The position numbers were made by a program, and so were the translations under genes. Shown in pieces: positions 8,117 through 15,600 of a DNA stretch of 64,000 nt. The notes beneath the pieces were generated by a model that saw only the letters and a list, made by a program, of their open reading frames with translations, did no database searches and had not been told where the DNA came from. Every line of letters begins with the position of its first letter. Position 1 is the stretch's first letter. The stretch is taken from positions 62,001 through 126,000 of the forward strand of contig NZ_JAEHFY010000005.1 of the NCBI RefSeq assembly GCF_016623585.1, in the 5' to 3' direction. This DNA comes from Pedobacter segetis. Its GTDB lineage: Bacteria; Bacteroidota; Bacteroidia; Sphingobacteriales; Sphingobacteriaceae.

Positions 8117-8813
8117 TTACAACTCGTAAAATACAGGCATATGGTCACTTTTAACGATCCATTTATCATGCTTTCCAATAGATATTTGTTTGAGGGAATT
8201 AATTAATTCGCTGCTAGCAAAAATGTAATCTAAATGATAAGCCTTTACAAAATTTCTGTGCAAAAAAAATGTTGGTTGAAGTTCTTTTCCCGGCTCTTCT
8301 TTTTTGTAGTATCTATGATAAATACTTTCGATTTTTAATTCTTTAAGTTCTCTCACAACATCACTGTGGTTCCACCATCTGTCCCGTCTGTCCCAAATCA
8401 CGTTGCTATTAAAGTCCCCGGCAATAACACACTTATCAAGCTTTGCCTTGTGTACCTGTAAATACTTCCAAAGTTGTCCGATATAACAAAAAGCAGGTAA
8501 GTTTGCTCCATAGCACCAAGTGCCAATTAAGCTGAAATCATTATTTACTTTGCAAGCAATAAAATATTTTAATCTGTTTGCTTCCCATTTTAGGTTTTCA
8601 ATTTTAATTTTCTCAGTTGCAAAAATTCCAAGTCCTTTATTATTATTCTCACCCGTCCAGAGATAATTTTTTGCCCATTGCTTATACTTTATATCTTTTG
8701 CTACTAGTGGATTTTCGTATTCTTGGATTATAATAATGTCAGCATCGAAAGCTTGAAGGTATTCTAATTTTTTTTCGAAAAGCTCCGTTACAGTTCCAAG
8801 TCAATATTTTCAT
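8117..8813 (-). pseudogene. Endonuclease/exonuclease/phosphatase family protein, frameshifted
   Basis: An ATG at 8813 opens MKILTWNCNGAFRKK, the standard start of an EEP-fold (exonuclease III/DNase I-like) protein, but runs into TAG after a run of eight A (T8 at 8768-8775 on the + strand). With one A fewer the frame continues LEYLQAFDADIIIIQEYENP and stays open to the stop at 8117. The restored protein of about 231 residues contains the catalytic-type segments NCNG, IIIIQEYE, AGDFNSNVIWD and a final SDHMPVFYEL. All EEP active-site blocks are present, so the single base is the only visible damage. It could be a real pseudogene, a slippage-controlled gene or a homopolymer sequencing error. Confidence 0.75.
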
Positions 8814-8978
8814 AAATTTGTATTCTTTTTAAAGCAAGTTAATTGTAGAGGTATTCTGAATAACGGTTTGCGAATTTGTGTTGTAATGGCTTAGAAAGCA
8901 AAAACTTGTCTGCCCGTATAAACTTATTAATTGCGATGAAATAACGTAAAGCAGTTCAGCCATTATAATACAAATTTG

Positions 8979-8990
8979 TGGTTACCACTA
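8979..8990. repeat. Left 12-bp inverted repeat flanking the higBA pair
   Basis: TGGTTACCACTA at 8979-8990 is the exact reverse complement of TAGTGGTAACCA at 9715-9726. The pair encloses the toxin-antitoxin genes at 9003-9636, with 12 bases to the antitoxin stop on this side. The flanks also contain degenerate AACGGTTTGCG-type sequence (8862 onward). Confidence 0.55.
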
Positions 8991-9002
8991 GTACTTTTTT
9001 TT

Positions 9003-9293
9003 CTAGAGTTCTATTGAAATGTTGACCTTTCCGCCCAGGCCTTTTTCAACGATGTCAAACAGAGTTTTTAGGGTCAGATTGCTTCCATTATTTTCAATTC
9101 TAGAAATATATTCACGTTTCCGGCTAACAAGTTCAGCCAGTTCGGATTGTGTTAAATGTTTGTCTTCCCTTGCTTTGCGCAAAAGCAAACCAATTTTGAA
9201 ACTTTCAAAATCTCTTTCTAATTCGTCTCTTCGGTCGGTTCCCTTAATTCCGTAAATGTCGTTCTTGATTTTTTTCCAGCTTTTAGTTTCCAT
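9003..9293 (-). CDS. HigA-type antitoxin with XRE helix-turn-helix
   Basis: A 96-residue DNA-binding protein. A Cro/C1-type helix-turn-helix fills about residues 35-90: LLLRKAREDKHLTQSELAELVSRKREYISRIENNG. The N-terminal 34 residues are charged and probably contact the toxin. It overlaps the 3' end of the upstream toxin gene by 11 bases, the toxin-first order typical of higBA. It is expected to neutralise the toxin and repress the operon. The pair is bounded by 12-bp inverted repeats, suggesting acquisition as a unit. Confidence 0.85.
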   Translation of the reverse strand: METKSWKKIKNDIYGIKGTDRRDELERDFESFKIGLLLRKAREDKHLTQSELAELVSRKREYISRIENNGSNLTLKTLFDIVEKGLGGKVNISIEL

Positions 9294-9636
9294 TTCTTCT
9301 TCCTTTTTGGTCGTGATATTCAGTCATTAATTTAAGAGCTTTTTCAATTTCATTCTTCGGAGTCTTCTGCGTTTTCTTCTGAAAGCCGTTCAGCAAAATA
9401 ACAAGCTTGTCATTATCGAAAAAACAGAACACACGCCAAATATTAGAACCTAATTGAATTCTTGCTTCATAAAGTCCATTCGTTCCTACCAAAAATTTAA
9501 GATAGTTTGAAGGAACTCTTTCCAGAGTCTCAATAGCTTCGATTATCTTGAAAATTTTGTCTTGAACCTTTTGAGGTTGAGATTTCAAGAAACTTTCAAA
9601 ATAATTTTTATAAGCTATAACTTCCCTGACTTTCAT
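9283..9636 (-). CDS. HigB/Gp49-type RelE-superfamily toxin
   Basis: This 117-residue basic protein has the layout of phage-derived Gp49-like/HigB toxins: an N-terminal helix pair, then YLKFLVGTNGLYEARIQLGSNIWRVFCFF, then VILLNGFQKKTQKTPKNEIEKAL, where the LxxGFxKKTxKTP segment is the family hallmark. Such toxins cleave mRNA, often on the ribosome. It is the first gene of a two-gene operon and overlaps the antitoxin gene by 11 bases. It is intact, unlike several other toxin loci in this window. Confidence 0.87.
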   Translation of the reverse strand: MKVREVIAYKNYFESFLKSQPQKVQDKIFKIIEAIETLERVPSNYLKFLVGTNGLYEARIQLGSNIWRVFCFFDNDKLVILLNGFQKKTQKTPKNEIEKALKLMTEYHDQKGRRNGN

Positions 9637-9714
9637 TAATCAAAGGTAACTTATAAGTTACTAAAAAACAAAATAAATTTTCAAGTTCCGTCGAGCGATT
9701 TTGTCGGTAAGTAT

Positions 9715-9726
9715 TAGTGGTAACCA
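9715..9726. repeat. Right 12-bp inverted repeat flanking the higBA pair
   Basis: TAGTGGTAACCA at 9715-9726 is the exact inverse of 8979-8990. It lies about 80 bases upstream of the higB start. The rest of 9637-9897 is an A+T-rich leader for ssb with a small palindromic TTATATACGGATATAA-like stretch; no gene was seen in it. Confidence 0.55.
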
Positions 9727-9897
9727 ATATATTTACTCAACTCAGCATTAAACCCCAAACCGTATTATCCGTTTATATACGGATATAAATGTTTAACATC
9801 CGACTAAGTTTCTGCACTATCCCCACCTTTGTTCTGTCGGTTAGCCATGGTGGTTAGCTGTTCGTTAACAAGTATATACAATTTAATTTTTAAGACA

Positions 9898-10239
9898 ATG
9901 ACAAATTTAAAAAACAGCGTAAGGTTAATGGGTTTCTTAGGTGCAGCACCAGAAGTGAAAGAATACGCAAAAGGCAAAATCGTGGCAAAAGTAAATTTAG
10001 CAACAAAAGATGCTTACAAAAACCAAAAGGGAGAAAAAGTAGAGGAAACACAATGGCACCAATTGGTACTATGGGGAAGCCAAGCAGAGTTTGCTTCCAA
10101 ATATTTAAACAAAGGAAGCGAGGTGGCCATAGAAGGGCGCTTGGTAACCAATACTTATGATGATAAGGATGGTATAAAACGTTACATTACACAGGTTGTG
10201 GTAAACGATATTGTGATTCTAGGCAGAAAGGTAGCTTAG
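9898..10239 (+). CDS. ssb: Single-stranded DNA-binding protein, short form without acidic tail
   Basis: The ATG at 9898 starts MTNLKNSVRLMGFLGAAPEVK, the canonical Bacteroidetes SSB N-terminus, so upstream in-frame starts are ignored. The 113-residue protein is a single OB fold: KVNLATKD, ETQWHQLVLWG, ASKYLNKGSEVAIEGRLVTNTY and the terminal VVVNDIVILG. It ends right after the fold (GRKVA) and lacks the acidic DDDIPF-type tip that recruits repair partners in classical SSBs. It is therefore probably an accessory or second SSB; the housekeeping copy may lie elsewhere. A hairpin terminator follows at 10274-10310. Confidence 0.88.
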   Translation: MTNLKNSVRLMGFLGAAPEVKEYAKGKIVAKVNLATKDAYKNQKGEKVEETQWHQLVLWGSQAEFASKYLNKGSEVAIEGRLVTNTYDDKDGIKRYITQVVVNDIVILGRKVA

Positions 10240-10273
10240 TATTTGAATGCTAAAATTGAATTTTAGTTTTATA

Positions 10274-10310
10274 ACCCAAAGGTTTGGAGTTCAAAACCTT
10301 TGGGTATTTT
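10274..10310 (+). terminator. Rho-independent terminator after ssb
   Basis: CCCAAAGGTTT (10275-10285) pairs with AAACCTTTGGG (10294-10304) around an 8-base loop and is followed by a T-rich run. It separates ssb from the convergent ilvE. Confidence 0.75.
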
Positions 10311-10400
10311 ATTATTTGAATCTTTTTAAAAAATATTTATTGAGCATAATAAACAGCGAAATATTTACACAACCACACAATAAGAATTTAGATTTTAAAT

Positions 10401-11465
10401 CTAAACCATATAATTCCAACCTTTTAAATCTTCTACTCTACCAAACTTAATATCATCTAAAGCTTTTCTCATTTTATTGGCGAAAACGCTTTCTGCTGGG
10501 TTTGGTAAAGTATAGGTTTTATCTTCATGCACAATTTCTGCAACTTGGGCAATTGTTGCGGCGGTTCCTGCACCAAAAGCATCTGTACAAGTTCCGCTAT
10601 CTATGGCCTTTAAAACTTCCTCTACAGAAACTCTTCTTTCTTCTACCTGCATCCCAAAATCTTTGGCCAACTCTATGATGCTTTTTCTGGTAACCCCATC
10701 TAAAATTGTATCACGGGTTAAAGGGGTAATTAACTTTCCATCTATAACAAACATGGCATTTGCAGCACCCATTTCTTCAATATATTCATGGTTTTGGGCA
10801 TCTGTCCAAATTAATTGATCAAACCCTTGTTCTGCTGCTCTTTTTGCTGGCAGTAAAGATCCGCCGTAATTACCTGCTGCTTTTGCGTAACCGTAACCAC
10901 CTTCTGCTGCCCTGGTATATCCGGTTTCTATTTTTACTTTTAAGTTTTTAGAAAAATATGGGCCAGTTGGGCCCAACAACACCATAAATTTATAGGTTGT
11001 TGATGGTGCCACGCCTAAAAATGGATCGGTGGCAAACATAAACGGACGGATATATAGCGTGTAATTTTCTTTGCTTGGTACCCAATCCTTGTCCACTTTT
11101 ACCAAGGCCAAAATACTTTCGATAAATAATTCTTCTGGCAGGGTTGGCATACACATCCTTTCTGCCGATTTATTGAAACGGGCCGCATTTTGATCGGGAC
11201 GAAAAACAGTTATTTTACCATCTGCATGGCGATAGGCTTTTAATCCTTCAAAAAAAGTTTGCCCATAATGTAGCGCCGAAATCGCCGGACTAAATGCAAT
11301 ATCGCCGAAAGGCAAAATCTCAAAATTCCTCCATTCGCCATCTGCATAATCTGCGGTAAGCATATGATCGGTAAATGTTTTTCCGAAAGGTAAATTCTCT
11401 ACATCTATCCCCGGCAATTTTGAAGTTGCCGCTTTTGTCACTTTTATATCCAATGTTGCTATCAT
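10401..11465 (-). CDS. ilvE: Branched-chain amino acid aminotransferase
   Basis: The 354-residue class IV PLP enzyme interconverts leucine, isoleucine and valine with their 2-oxo acids. The length matches the longer eukaryotic-like BCAT II type. The PLP-binding Lys is residue 195 in AKAAGNYGGSLL. Other family blocks are FEGLKAYR, RFNKSAERMCMP, YIRPFMFATDP and the late GTGTA-like loop (FGAGTAATIAQV). It is transcribed alone, divergent from ruvX, with 113 bases between the two start codons. Confidence 0.95.
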   Translation of the reverse strand: MIATLDIKVTKAATSKLPGIDVENLPFGKTFTDHMLTADYADGEWRNFEILPFGDIAFSPAISALHYGQTFFEGLKAYRHADGKITVFRPDQNAARFNKSAERMCMPTLPEELFIESILALVKVDKDWVPSKENYTLYIRPFMFATDPFLGVAPSTTYKFMVLLGPTGPYFSKNLKVKIETGYTRAAEGGYGYAKAAGNYGGSLLPAKRAAEQGFDQLIWTDAQNHEYIEEMGAANAMFVIDGKLITPLTRDTILDGVTRKSIIELAKDFGMQVEERRVSVEEVLKAIDSGTCTDAFGAGTAATIAQVAEIVHEDKTYTLPNPAESVFANKMRKALDDIKFGRVEDLKGWNYMV

Positions 11466-11556
11466 GCTATTCTTCTTTAATAGTCTGGCAATTTACAAAA
11501 TTGTTCAGTTATTCGCTATTGCACCAAATCAAAAATTATGTTGTAAACATAATTTA

Positions 11557-11564
11557 TAACTTTG
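11557..11564 (+). promoter_or_regulatory. Probable ruvX -7 box
   Basis: TAACTTTG at 11557-11564 matches TAnnTTTG. No well-spaced TTG -33 element is seen; the nearest TTG, at 11541-11543, is too close. Transcription would start about 8 bases before the ATG at 11579, giving a very short leader. Confidence 0.35.
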
Positions 11565-11578
11565 TACAAAAACGAGAT

Positions 11579-12001
11579 ATGCCAAGGATCATGTGTTTTG
11601 ATTATGGGAACAAAAGAACGGGAATTGCCGTTACCGATCCATTACAGTTATTTGCAACAGGTTTAACCACCATTCATCCAAAAGATACGGTAGATTTCAT
11701 AAAAAAATATTTATTATCAGAACAGGTAGAATCTTTTGTTGTGGGCCAACCTTTTCAAACGGACGGAACGCCTTCTGAAACTGCACAAAACGTAAAAGGA
11801 TTTGTAACGATTTTGAAAAAGAGCTTTCCAGAAATCCCTATTTATTTGATGGATGAACGCTTTACCTCTAAAATGGCAAATGCCGCAATTGCACAAAGTG
11901 GTTTAAAAAAGTCGGCAAGGCAAAACAAGGATTTGGTTGATACCGTTGCTGCCGTAATCATTCTGCAATCTTATTTAGAGAGAAAGAGTTTGAATAACTA
12001 A
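11579..12001 (+). CDS. ruvX: Holliday junction resolvase-like / pre-16S rRNA nuclease RuvX (YqgF)
   Basis: The ATG at 11579 gives a 140-residue protein of normal YqgF length; the open frame continues upstream into ilvE antisense sequence but without family similarity. The RNase H-like fold shows FDYGNKRTGIAVTD (first catalytic Asp) near residues 6-19, FVVGQPFQTDGTPSETA near 60, and MDERFTSKMA (Glu) near 100. The protein ends with DTVAAVIILQSYLE. YqgF trims the 5' end of 16S rRNA precursor and is essential in many bacteria. A DUF1016 nuclease gene follows after 46 bases. Confidence 0.93.
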   Translation: MPRIMCFDYGNKRTGIAVTDPLQLFATGLTTIHPKDTVDFIKKYLLSEQVESFVVGQPFQTDGTPSETAQNVKGFVTILKKSFPEIPIYLMDERFTSKMANAAIAQSGLKKSARQNKDLVDTVAAVIILQSYLERKSLNN

Positions 12002-12047
12002 ACAACCTCTGATTATTTATTTTCGGTTATCTATTATTTATCAATTA

Positions 12048-13178
12048 ATGAAATTTGAAAAACTAATAAACTCCATCAAAGATACCTCACAGCGTTTCCA
12101 ATCAAATACTGTAAAAGCCATAAACCTCAACCTTACTTTGAGAAATTGGATGGTAGGTTATTATATTTTTGAATTTGAACAAAAGGGAGAAGACGGGGCA
12201 GAGTATGGAAGTAAGATTTTGCCTGCCATTGCCAAGAAAATAGACCTTAAAAGTTTGGCAGAAACAAACTTGAAAATATGTAGGCAGTTTTATATTTGCT
12301 ATCCTTTACTATTAAAAATCGCTTTACAAAACAACAAAGAAATTTTACCCTCCTCAATTCGTCAGCCGCTGACTGACGAATTACAAATCAATAATAATCA
12401 ATCACTTATAATTCGTCAGTCGCTGACTGACGAATTGAAAAATCAAGATGATAGTTATTTGTACAACCTGCTAATCACAACCTCATTTACACACTTTGTA
12501 GAAATAATTAGGATAGAAGATGCAACGAAAAGACGGTTTTTTGAACTACTCGTTTTAAAAACAACTCCATCCGTAAGAGAATTACAAAGACAAATAAATA
12601 CACTAACTTATGAAAGGCTAGGGTTAACCAAAGACAGTTTAGAGGCTTTTGAACAACTAAAAAACAAAATTGAGCCAACTAATACCACTGATATTTTAAA
12701 GTCTCATTATTTTTTCGACTTTTTAAACCTAAACCAAACTCATTTAATAGAAGAAACAGAACTGGAACAAGCACTTTTACATCATTTACAAAAATTTATT
12801 TTAGAATTAGGAAATGGGTTTTGTTTTGGGGCTAGACAAAAGAGAATATTGATTGGGGATGAGTATTTTTTTATTGATTTAGTATTTTATCACAGGATTT
12901 TAAAATGCCATATCATTGTAGAACTAAAAACAGAAAAAGCAAATCACGAGCATATTGGCCAATTAAAAACATATCTACAGTTTTATAAGAAAAATATGAT
13001 GCAGCCAACAGATAATCCGCCTGTTGGGTTGTTACTGGTAACCTCGCAAAATAAAACGTTAGTAGAATATGCGGTAGCAGATTCTGATAAAGAATTATTT
13101 GTAAGTCAATATTTACTACAATTACCTAAAAAAGAGCAATTGGTAGATTTCATCAATCAAGAGTTAAAATCGCTTTAA
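12048..13178 (+). CDS. PDDEXK nuclease domain protein, DUF1016/YhcG family
   Basis: The 376-residue protein has the DUF1016 N-terminal domain (LRNWMVGYYIFEFEQ, EYGSKILPAIAKKI, LKICRQFYICYP) and a C-terminal PDDEXK nuclease core (ILIGDEYFFIDLVFYHR, then VELKTEKANHEHIGQLKTYL). D and ExK catalytic residues are present, so nuclease activity is plausible; the cellular target is unknown. Residues 104-112 (IRQPLTDEL) and 122-130 (IRQSLTDEL) form a short repeat encoded by two near-perfect DNA palindromes. recQ starts 4 bases after the stop, so the two may be co-expressed. The family is patchily distributed and behaves as accessory DNA. Confidence 0.85.
   Translation: MKFEKLINSIKDTSQRFQSNTVKAINLNLTLRNWMVGYYIFEFEQKGEDGAEYGSKILPAIAKKIDLKSLAETNLKICRQFYICYPLLLKIALQNNKEILPSSIRQPLTDELQINNNQSLIIRQSLTDELKNQDDSYLYNLLITTSFTHFVEIIRIEDATKRRFFELLVLKTTPSVRELQRQINTLTYERLGLTKDSLEAFEQLKNKIEPTNTTDILKSHYFFDFLNLNQTHLIEETELEQALLHHLQKFILELGNGFCFGARQKRILIGDEYFFIDLVFYHRILKCHIIVELKTEKANHEHIGQLKTYLQFYKKNMMQPTDNPPVGLLLVTSQNKTLVEYAVADSDKELFVSQYLLQLPKKEQLVDFINQELKSL
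12356..12382. repeat. Palindromic element, copy 1, inside the DUF1016 gene
   Basis: This is a 27-base inverted repeat with 12-base arms beginning AATTCGTCAGCC and ending GACTGACGAATT around a GCT loop, with one mismatch between arms. It is in frame and encodes the IRQPLTDEL segment. The copy at 12410-12436 lies exactly 54 bases (18 codons) downstream. Confidence 0.8.
12410..12436. repeat. Palindromic element, copy 2, inside the DUF1016 gene
   Basis: This is a 27-base inverted repeat with perfect 12-base arms (AATTCGTCAGTC / GACTGACGAATT) and loop GCT. It differs from copy 1 by a single base (T for C at the tenth-eleventh arm position) and encodes IRQSLTDEL in the same frame. Confidence 0.8.
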
Positions 13179-13182
13179 ACAA

Positions 13183-15282
13183 ATGCTCTCCCCAAACCAA
13201 CTCCTAAAAAAATATTTTGGTTACGAAACTTTTCGCCCACAACAAGAAGAAATTATTGAAAAGATTTTAAGTGCTGCAGATGCTTTGGTTTTAATGCCCA
13301 CGGGAGGAGGAAAATCTTTATGTTTCCAGATCCCTGCTTTGCTTTTACCGGGTACTGCAATTGTTGTTTCCCCGCTCATTTCTTTGATGAAAGACCAAGT
13401 AGATGCTTTGAGAGGCAACGGAATTTCTTCTGCTTTTTACAATAGTTCGCAAAGTTTTGAAGAGCAACAAGCAATATTGAATGCCTGCCATCATGGAGAA
13501 ATAAAGCTGCTTTATATTTCGCCAGAAAAACTGCTTTCTGATACAGAAATAATTACCAAGACCTGTAAAATAAGTCTTTTTGCGATTGATGAAGCACATT
13601 GTGTTTCGGCTTGGGGGCATGATTTTAGGCCAGAATATACGCAAATGGGTTTCTTGAGGGAACGTTATCCTAACATCCCTTTTATTGCTTTAACCGCTAC
13701 CGCCGATAAGCTTACGCGGAGAGATATTATTAAGCAACTCAAATTAAAAAAACCCCAAGTTTTCATCACTTCTTTTGATCGTAAGAATTTAAGCTTAGAA
13801 GTCAAAATCGGCGTAAAGCCAAAAGAAAAAATAAATGAAATTATAGCTTTTATACAACAGCGCAAAAACCAAAGTGGCATTATTTATTGTTTGAGCAGGA
13901 AAAAATGTGAAGAGGCTTACGAGGCTTTGCAAAACAACGGCATAAACGCCATGTTTTACCATGCCGGAATGGATGCCGCTGCCCGTTCTTCTGTACAAGA
14001 AAGGTTTATTAACGATGATTTGCAAGTGGTTTGCGCTACTATTGCTTTTGGGATGGGGATAGATAAATCTAACGTGAGGTGGGTTATCCATTATAATTTA
14101 CCCAAAAATATTGAGGGCTATTACCAAGAAATTGGCCGAGCGGGCAGGGATGGCTTGCCCTCCGAAACCATACTTTATTACAATTACGCCGATTTGCAGC
14201 TACTAAACAAGTTTGCCGGTGAGGGAAATATGGCCGAGGTAAATTTAGAAAAGCTAAAACGGATGCAGCAGTATGCCGAGGCAGATAGTTGCAGAAGAAA
14301 GATATTACTGAATTATTTTTCTGAAAGCCCAGACCAAAATTGCGGCAATTGTGATGTTTGCAGAGACCCCCGCCAGCATTTTGATGGAACCGTTACGGTA
14401 CAAAAAGCACTTTCTGCCGCTGCTAGGACAGGGGAAAAAGAGGGGCTAAGTATGCTTGTTGATATTTTGAGAGGTAGCAAAAGGCAAGAAATTATTTCTG
14501 CAGGATACGATAAAATAAAAACACATGGTGCCGGGGCAGAAATCCCAGCTTTTGATTGGCAACGTTACCTGATGCAAATGCTCAATCTGGGGATTTTAGA
14601 AATGGCTTATGATGAAAACTTTGCGCTAAAAATCACCCCATCTGGTAAAGATATTTTATTTGGAAAGAAAAAAATTGAATTAACCGTTTTAAACTCGATT
14701 AAACCAATAGAAAAAGCCCAAAGAAACAGGCAACCAAAAATTGTGAGCGATTATGAAGCATTATTTAACCACTTGAGAAAGGTAAGGAGAATTTTTGCCG
14801 AGGATGAGAATGTACCTGCCTATGTAATTTTCTCTGATGCTACTTTAGATGAAATGGTAAGGGAAAAACCAAGTACAGCAGAAGAACTATTGTCTATTTC
14901 TGGGGTTGGCGAGCATAAACTTTTTAAATACGGCGATGCTTTTTTAAATGTTATCCAAGGTTTTTCTTCTAGCCATGATACCAAAAGTACCTATCAAGAA
15001 ACCCTAAAGATGTTGAGGCAAAACATCAGTATCGAAGAAATTGCGGCAATAAGAAACTTGGCCGAGACCACCGTTTACTCGCATATTGCGCAATTATATT
15101 TAAGCGGACAGGTGGATAGTTTATCAAAATATGTAAACGAAGACGAGATCAATAGCGTTAAGGAAGCAGTTAAAATAGTGGGCGATACCAAAATAATGAA
15201 ACCAATATTTGAGCATTTGAAAGAAACCGTTCCTTATCATAAAATAAGAATGGCATTAGCTGTTTTAGAAAAACGAGGATGA
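13183..15282 (+). CDS. recQ: ATP-dependent DNA helicase RecQ
   Basis: The 699-residue 3'-5' DNA helicase acts in recombination repair and fork restart. Motif 0 is GYETFRPQQEEII, Walker A LMPTGGGKSLCFQIP near residue 40, the DEAH box AIDEAHCVSAWGHDFRP, and motif VI EIGRAGRDG. The RecQ zinc site (CRRKILLNYF ... CGNCDVC) follows, then the winged-helix RQC region and an HRDC domain (EMVREKPSTAEELLSISGVGEHK). A C-terminal helix-turn-helix-like segment (SIEEIAAIRNLAETTVYSHI) extends beyond the E. coli layout, a form common in Bacteroidetes. Starts 4 bases after the DUF1016 nuclease. Confidence 0.95.
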   Translation: MLSPNQLLKKYFGYETFRPQQEEIIEKILSAADALVLMPTGGGKSLCFQIPALLLPGTAIVVSPLISLMKDQVDALRGNGISSAFYNSSQSFEEQQAILNACHHGEIKLLYISPEKLLSDTEIITKTCKISLFAIDEAHCVSAWGHDFRPEYTQMGFLRERYPNIPFIALTATADKLTRRDIIKQLKLKKPQVFITSFDRKNLSLEVKIGVKPKEKINEIIAFIQQRKNQSGIIYCLSRKKCEEAYEALQNNGINAMFYHAGMDAAARSSVQERFINDDLQVVCATIAFGMGIDKSNVRWVIHYNLPKNIEGYYQEIGRAGRDGLPSETILYYNYADLQLLNKFAGEGNMAEVNLEKLKRMQQYAEADSCRRKILLNYFSESPDQNCGNCDVCRDPRQHFDGTVTVQKALSAAARTGEKEGLSMLVDILRGSKRQEIISAGYDKIKTHGAGAEIPAFDWQRYLMQMLNLGILEMAYDENFALKITPSGKDILFGKKKIELTVLNSIKPIEKAQRNRQPKIVSDYEALFNHLRKVRRIFAEDENVPAYVIFSDATLDEMVREKPSTAEELLSISGVGEHKLFKYGDAFLNVIQGFSSSHDTKSTYQETLKMLRQNISIEEIAAIRNLAETTVYSHIAQLYLSGQVDSLSKYVNEDEINSVKEAVKIVGDTKIMKPIFEHLKETVPYHKIRMALAVLEKRG

Positions 15283-15333
15283 ATAAAACTGTCTGAACCA
15301 TGATTTTCTTGATTTAAGGATTTTCTTGATTTC

Positions 15334-15375
15334 TCTACCACATTGCTCTGTGGACTTTGCGTCCTCCGCGGTTAA
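15334..15375. repeat. 42-base dispersed intergenic repeat, copy 1
   Basis: It runs from TCTACCAC through CTCTGTGGACTTTGCG to CCGCGGTTAA and is 36/42 identical to 15413-15454 by eye. Shorter relatives lie at about 16872-16909 (AGCTCTGTGAACTTTGCGC) and 22108-22131 (CTCTGTGTGCTCTGCGGTTAA), and inverted near 59001-59090. Confidence 0.7.
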
Positions 15376-15412
15376 AAATTGTCTAGATCATGATTTCAAG
15401 ATTGTTGGGTTT

Positions 15413-15454
15413 TCTACCACGCTGCTCTGTGCGCTTTGCGTCTTCTGCGGTTAA
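15413..15454. repeat. 42-base dispersed intergenic repeat, copy 2
   Basis: Second copy in the same gap, with the same ends as copy 1 and six substitutions. It is directly followed by the CCTTCAACTTCGCTCAGG element. Confidence 0.7.
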
Positions 15455-15480
15455 CCTTCAACTTCGCTCAGGTTGACAGT
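15455..15480. repeat. CTTCGCTCAGG-type short interspersed element
   Basis: CCTTCAACTTCGCTCAGG plus TTGACAGT. An inverted relative, CAGTCTGAGCGAAGTCGAAG, lies at 59036-59055, and a shortened one, CTTCCGCTCCGCTCAGGACA, near 21908. All are in gene-free DNA. Confidence 0.6.
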
Positions 15481-15600
15481 AGTACTCCCTCTATTTAATT
15501 ATGATTAAAATTACCTAGAATATGATTGTAGGATCGTATGGTTTTTTATTGCGCTATAAACCTTGTGTTCTCAGCAATTAAAAATCTACGGTTAAAATAA

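Larger units (their letters stand above)
15283..15600. other. Gene-free gap filled with degenerate intergenic repeats
   Basis: No gene was seen in these 318 bases. It holds a CATGATTTTCTTGATT-type repeat just after recQ, two 42-base copies of a CTCTGTG/CTTTGCG/GCGGTTAA element, and a CTTCAACTTCGCTCAGGTTG segment. Related sequences recur in other gaps of the window (16872, 22108, 39680, 59001-59090). Confidence 0.7.

Noticed and set aside
8814-9002. Possible small gene between the EEP pseudogene and higA
   Set aside because: All frames are interrupted; only degenerate repeat-like sequence and the inverted repeat are present.
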